Assembly (NCBI RefSeq): GCF_013283195.1
Contig: NZ_JABEKT010000007.1
Location: 1-64,000 of the forward strand
DNA from: Ensifer adhaerens
GTDB taxonomy: Bacteria; Pseudomonadota; Alphaproteobacteria; Rhizobiales; Rhizobiaceae
Reading direction: 5' to 3'
DNA length: 64,000 nt
Each line of letters begins with the position of its first letter. The first letter of the stretch is position 1. A model generated the notes under the pieces. The model saw nothing but the letters and a program-made list of their open reading frames with translations. It searched no databases and was not told the DNA's origin. Shown one piece after another: positions 60,480 through 64,000 of this stretch. The position numbers and the translations under genes were made by a program.

Positions 60480-60857
60480 GTGATAAGCGGGACTATCGGT
60501 GCGGTTTTCATTCCCGTTCGCGAAATCAGAAGAGCGCGGGCATGGTATGCGCGCCTGCTCGGCGTCTCCCCGGAAGGCGACATCCTATTCGACCATTTAT
60601 GGGTCGTGCCCACGACCGGGGAAACAAAGCTCATTCTCGATAGCAAGGATTTCACAGCCCCGCACGACGCCAAACCGATCTTCTATTTCAGGGCGAACGA
60701 CCTGCAGGCGGCCCACGATCATTGCAGGAAGATTGAGGCGCCGGCGCTTGAGCCAATCCGCGACGAAGCGTTCTTCACGCTCAAGGACATCGACGGCAAC
60801 CTGTTCATGGTCGCAAGTGTCGACCGAGCCAGACCGGACAGGGAGGAGTGCTCATAA
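60480..60857 (+). CDS. VOC family protein
   Basis: About 125 residues from a GTG at 60480, chosen because GGAGG lies just upstream and the domain starts there; the frame is open from an ATG at 60387 that would add 31 poorly structured residues. It forms one VOC domain: IGAVFIPVREIRRARAWYARLLG at the N-terminus, PIFYFRANDLQAAHDHCRK in the middle and FTLKDIDGNLFMVAS at the end. The usual Glu metal ligand before the end is not evident (NLFMV), so metal binding is uncertain. It probably belongs to the permease operon, and the next gene may overlap its stop. Confidence 0.75.
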   Translation: MISGTIGAVFIPVREIRRARAWYARLLGVSPEGDILFDHLWVVPTTGETKLILDSKDFTAPHDAKPIFYFRANDLQAAHDHCRKIEAPALEPIRDEAFFTLKDIDGNLFMVASVDRARPDREECS

Positions 60858-61864
60858 GCGCGAAACATCCCAACGAAACCCGCCTCACGACACGGCGCAA
60901 TGAAACTCCCCCGAAACCCCACCTTTTAAAAAGTCCAATGCATTTGCCGACGACAAAAATGAATTCCCGCCTTGGGATTGAGATCGGTCTTTTGGTTCTC
61001 CTGTCCCTGATCTGGGGCAGTTCGTTCACCTGGATCAAGGTCGCCGTGGCTACAATACCTCCCTTGACGATAACGGCTGTGAGGGTGACGGTCGCCGCTG
61101 TGTTCCTGGCCGCGTTGGCACGGTGGAGGGGCTATGCCCTTCCGCGGGACCACGTGGTCTGGCGGGAGCTCTTCGTCCAGGGATTATTGCAGAGCGCCTT
61201 GCCGTTCACGCTTCTCGGATGGGGTTCAAAGTACATTCCAAGTGGCCTTACCGGTGTGCTGAATGCGACGCCTCCAATGTTCGTCCTGCTGATCGCGTTC
61301 GTCACGGGATATGGAGCGCAGCATGTCACCGGCCAGAAGATCGTCGGAGTTTGCCTGGGCCTCCTCGGTGTCGTCGTGATCATCGGCATCCAGTCACTTG
61401 GCGACATCCAAACATCGGCGGGTTGGGCACAGGCAGCAGTGCTTGGTGCCAGCCTTTGCTACGCGCTGGCCTCCATTTTGGGGCGGAGATTTGCCCAGCT
61501 TCCAGCCATCGTCACGGCCACGGGCGCCATGACAACCGCAGCGATCATGATCGTCCCTGCGGCAATCGTGATCGAGCGTCCGTGGACGCTGATGCCCAGC
61601 ACTGACGCTATCGCCGCCGTGATGGTTCTCGCCGTCATTTGCACGGCGCTGGCCATGGTGATCTATTTCCGCCTGGTACAGACCTTGGGTCCTCTCGGGA
61701 CCACGAGCGGAGGTTATCTCCGTGCCGGATTCGCCGTTGCGCTCGGCATCATTTTTCTCGGTGAAAACTTCGATACATCGACCTTGATCGGAATGACGTT
61801 GATTGCGGTGGGTGTTGTCGCTGTGACCGTGCCGATCACTTGGCCAAGCCGATTGAGGTCATGA
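60848..61864 (+). CDS. EamA/DMT superfamily transporter
   Basis: Up to 338 residues; ten predicted helices in two EamA halves (LLVLLSLIWGSSFTWIKVAV with the conserved WGSSF, and AVLGASLCYALASILGRRFA). The start is uncertain: a GTG at 60848 overlapping the VOC stop, or ATGs at 60938 or 60959 closer to the first helix. None has a clear ribosome site. DMT members export amino acids and metabolites. It is likely the last gene of the permease-VOC unit. Confidence 0.88.
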   Translation: MLISAKHPNETRLTTRRNETPPKPHLLKSPMHLPTTKMNSRLGIEIGLLVLLSLIWGSSFTWIKVAVATIPPLTITAVRVTVAAVFLAALARWRGYALPRDHVVWRELFVQGLLQSALPFTLLGWGSKYIPSGLTGVLNATPPMFVLLIAFVTGYGAQHVTGQKIVGVCLGLLGVVVIIGIQSLGDIQTSAGWAQAAVLGASLCYALASILGRRFAQLPAIVTATGAMTTAAIMIVPAAIVIERPWTLMPSTDAIAAVMVLAVICTALAMVIYFRLVQTLGPLGTTSGGYLRAGFAVALGIIFLGENFDTSTLIGMTLIAVGVVAVTVPITWPSRLRS

Positions 61865-61900
61865 CGTGCAGCGAAGACCGCGCCCGCGCGCTTCGCCATG

Positions 61901-63085
61901 TCACGACGACTTAACGTTCGCGTTGACACGAGGAGTGGCGACAATTTCGTCCAGCGAAAACGACTGCTTCGTCAACTTCGCGAGACTGGGGTTGGTAACG
62001 TTGAGCAGCGATAGCGCCGCTGCACCCAAAAGGGCAGATCGGCTGCCAAGTTTAGAAATCTCGAGCCGCTGCTCTGCCAGTTCGGATCGTACGGAAGGAA
62101 AATCCTGTCTCGCCAGACGCGATACGATCTCGGCCAAAAGCCATTCCGGGGCGGTGCCTCCGACGATCACCCGTTCCGGGTCCAGGATATTCTCCAGGCT
62201 CACAAGTGCGCGGCCGAGTGCCGAGGCAGCCGAATTAATCCATTCGTCCGGGACGGAGGAGGGCTCCAACGAAACGTCCTTGTATTTTCGCCGCAGCCCG
62301 CCAATGGACAAATATCCGTGAAGGCAACCGTTGTTGCCACAATGGCATTTTTCACCATTGGGATCGATCAGGATATGTCCGAACTCGCCTGCGTTCCCCC
62401 GAACGCCGCGGACTGGCTCGCCAGCATCGACAATTCCTCCGCCAACGCCCTCACCAACGAAGATATAGACAAAGTTTCCACCGGCACGCACAAGACCGAA
62501 CATGCTTTCCGCGAGCGCCGCAGCATTCGCGTCATTTTCGAAGACGATCTCCTCGTCGAAATACCCGGCCAAGGCCTGAGATTGTGCCGCAAATTCCTCT
62601 GGGCTCTGTTCGTGCATGAACCATTTCGAGGAAGCCGGGCGTGAGAAGACCGCGCCGACGCCGAGGCGCATGAGACCCTTCAACTCGTGCTGGCTCTTGG
62701 CATCGATCTCAGCAATCGTTTCAAGCATGTCGGCCTTGGAGCGGGGGATGGGTAGAGACTTGCCCTCATAAACAATCTGCCCCCCGAGATTGGCGGCAAC
62801 ATGATGCAGGATGCCCGCTTCGGCATGGAAACCTAGCGAGTAGCCACCGTCAGGATTGATTTCGATATTGATCTGGGGCTGGCCGCGGAAGCCTTTTCTC
62901 CGACCCGTCTCCCTTATCAAATTGGTCTGCAGGAGATCATCCACGATGTTGCGGATTGCCTGGGGCGTTAAGCCACTCAAACGCGCAATCTCAACCCGCG
63001 ACAAACTACCGTTTCTGCGCAGGGCATCCATGACAACGGCTCTGTTGTACTGCCTTGTCAGGGTTGCCGAATTTCCAGTTCTCAT
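61901..63085 (-). CDS. ROK family transcriptional regulator
   Basis: 394 residues from the ATG at 63085, preceded by GGGGGG at good spacing. A MarR-like winged HTH (YNRAVVMDALRRNGSLSRVEIA, then LSGLTPQAIRNIVDDLL) is followed by a ROK domain with VFENDANAAALAES, GEGVGGGIV and the zinc motif KCHCGNNGCLHGY. It is of the NagC/Mlc/XylR type and should respond to a sugar or sugar phosphate. Its targets are not apparent: it is convergent with the EamA gene and has the flavoprotein gene upstream on the same strand. Confidence 0.92.
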   Translation of the reverse strand: MRTGNSATLTRQYNRAVVMDALRRNGSLSRVEIARLSGLTPQAIRNIVDDLLQTNLIRETGRRKGFRGQPQINIEINPDGGYSLGFHAEAGILHHVAANLGGQIVYEGKSLPIPRSKADMLETIAEIDAKSQHELKGLMRLGVGAVFSRPASSKWFMHEQSPEEFAAQSQALAGYFDEEIVFENDANAAALAESMFGLVRAGGNFVYIFVGEGVGGGIVDAGEPVRGVRGNAGEFGHILIDPNGEKCHCGNNGCLHGYLSIGGLRRKYKDVSLEPSSVPDEWINSAASALGRALVSLENILDPERVIVGGTAPEWLLAEIVSRLARQDFPSVRSELAEQRLEISKLGSRSALLGAAALSLLNVTNPSLAKLTKQSFSLDEIVATPRVNANVKSS

Positions 63086-63121
63086 CAAGCCCCCCAGGCA
63101 AGCCGCCGTCCGGCCAAAAGT

Positions 63122-63136
63122 AAAAACAGTGTTTTT
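63122..63136. promoter_or_regulatory. Dyad upstream of the ROK regulator
   Basis: AAAAAC-AGT-GTTTTT is a perfect inverted repeat 37 bp upstream of the ROK start codon. Position suits autoregulation or a promoter element, but A/T-rich dyads arise easily. The remaining 200 bp of this gap show no gene. Confidence 0.35.
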
Positions 63137-63313
63137 CTTTGGTGATAGCACTCACGACAGCCGTCGGATAGAACCCATGCGCGCGAGGTCTCATCTCGGC
63201 GGCTGCGGCTATAGCACGTCGGCGGACGGTTGCCGATTTGGGCCGACAGCTTTGAAGTCACCGATTGGACGGGCGTTTTTCCGACTTGTCGGCTCCAAGA
63301 GGCGGAAAGTGCT

Positions 63314-64000
63314 TCATGCAGCCGACGCGGTTATCGAGCGTATATACGCAACGAGATCCAAGCCTTCGTCTTCCAGAACCGCAGCCGGCGGGTTGATGCC
63401 GAGCGAAAGCATTCGCCTGCCGCTAACAAACGCCTTTGGATCGTTGATCGCATCGACCGCGATGAATTGTCCCTGCTGGAAATACCACACCGACTTTGCA
63501 CCGGGACGTGACCCATTGCGAACGAGCGTTCTGTCATATCCGACATTGTAGCCAGCGATCTGCAGCTTCAGATCGAACTGATCGGACCAGAACCAAGGCT
63601 GCGGTTCATACCGAACACGACCTCCCATGATTGATGTCGCAACCGTCTCGGCTTGGTCCACTGCATTTTGAACGGATTCCAATCGCACCGACCGGCCCTT
63701 GTATGAAAACTCCGTGCAGTCGCCGGCAGCATAAATCGAGGGATCGGAGGTACAGCCATACTCATCGACCGATATGCCATTTCCAACCGAAAGTCCGCTT
63801 GCTCTGGCCAGCTGGTCGTTTGGAACCACGCCAATGCCGATGATGACAAAGTCCGCCGAGATCTTGGAACCATCTGAAAGTTCCGCGCCAGTCACATGGC
63901 CTTGGTCGGAAATGAGGGTCACGAGCCCAGTATTTTCCCGAAACTCAACCCCTTTCGCAACATGCGCAGCACGCACGATGTCTGACGTGTCGCTAGCGGC
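63314..64000 (-). CDS. FAD-dependent ferredoxin reductase-like protein, C-terminal part
   Basis: The last 228 residues of a gene whose 5' end lies beyond the right edge; the frame is open through position 64000 (AASDTSDIVRAAHVAKGVEF). Visible blocks are the end of the NAD domain (FVIIGIGVVPNDQLARASGL), the second FAD signature (IYAAGDCTEF) and the reductase C-terminal domain with PWFWSDQFDLKLQIAGYN. This is typical of rhodocoxin/putidaredoxin reductases that feed Rieske oxygenases and P450s. The partner enzymes must lie outside the window. Confidence 0.9.
   Translation of the reverse strand, partial: AASDTSDIVRAAHVAKGVEFRENTGLVTLISDQGHVTGAELSDGSKISADFVIIGIGVVPNDQLARASGLSVGNGISVDEYGCTSDPSIYAAGDCTEFSYKGRSVRLESVQNAVDQAETVATSIMGGRVRYEPQPWFWSDQFDLKLQIAGYNVGYDRTLVRNGSRPGAKSVWYFQQGQFIAVDAINDPKAFVSGRRMLSLGINPPAAVLEDEGLDLVAYIRSITASAA

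Overview
The window is a GC-rich chromosomal or megaplasmid segment. Its gene content points to a rhizobium-like alphaproteobacterium (Hyphomicrobiales): a RutR-type regulator, BMP-family and dipeptide ABC importers, a TfuA/YcaO pair, a DUF917/hydantoinase operon, and an intergenic repeat of the type common in rhizobia. The assignment rests on gene types and base composition only. I see no tRNA, rRNA, CRISPR array, insertion sequence or prophage; this is accessory metabolism, transport and secretion.

Layout. (1) 1-2594: Tat-exported multicopper oxidase followed by the 5' part of a SCO copper chaperone, minus strand. (2) 2872-13638: a compact type II secretion system (gspF-G-H-I-J-K-L-M-C/N like, gspE inverted, then gspD and a short prepilin peptidase). 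It lies divergent from the oxidase, which makes that enzyme a candidate cargo. (3) 13690-16626: CorA and Kup cation transporters. (4) 16821-28296: a RutR-like repressor divergent from an operon holding an unusual uracil-DNA-glycosylase-fold protein, a GMC oxidoreductase, a NIPSNAP protein, a complete BMP-type (nucleoside-type) ABC importer, a VOC protein, a nucleoside hydrolase and an amidohydrolase/deaminase. Three TGAC-N6-GTCA sites match the known RutR operator. (5) 28312-36737: a LysR regulator and three transcription units (dioxygenase/glyoxalase, cysteine hydrolase, XapX and YtcJ-like amidohydrolase; DoxX and MFS; alpha/beta hydrolase). Each of the three promoters carries the same 31-bp operator, which defines a local regulon probably concerned with reactive small molecules.

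(6) 37139-45672: an Lrp/AsnC regulator with three phased operator copies, then a translationally coupled operon of a hydantoinase/oxoprolinase, a DUF917 (thiohydantoin desulfurase type) protein and a five-gene oligopeptide-type ABC importer. (7) 45938-52905: the most unusual locus. It encodes a degenerate cyclase-AAA-helical repeat protein, a YcaO cyclodehydratase, a TfuA partner, a thermolysin-like metalloprotease with HEVGH and SEAFSD motifs, and an AT-rich cysteine-rich protein that may be substrate or partner. This looks like an uncharacterised YcaO/TfuA peptide or protein modification system. (8) 52993-64000: FabMG-like enoyl-ACP reductase family protein, long-form Prc protease, small orphan genes, an XRE-cupin regulator with tandem operators facing a lactate-permease-family transporter, a VOC protein, an EamA exporter, a ROK regulator, and the C-terminal part of a ferredoxin-reductase-like flavoprotein that runs off the window.

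Start codons were chosen from Shine-Dalgarno spacing and overlap with upstream stops where these were informative. Several genes probably start at GTG or TTG.
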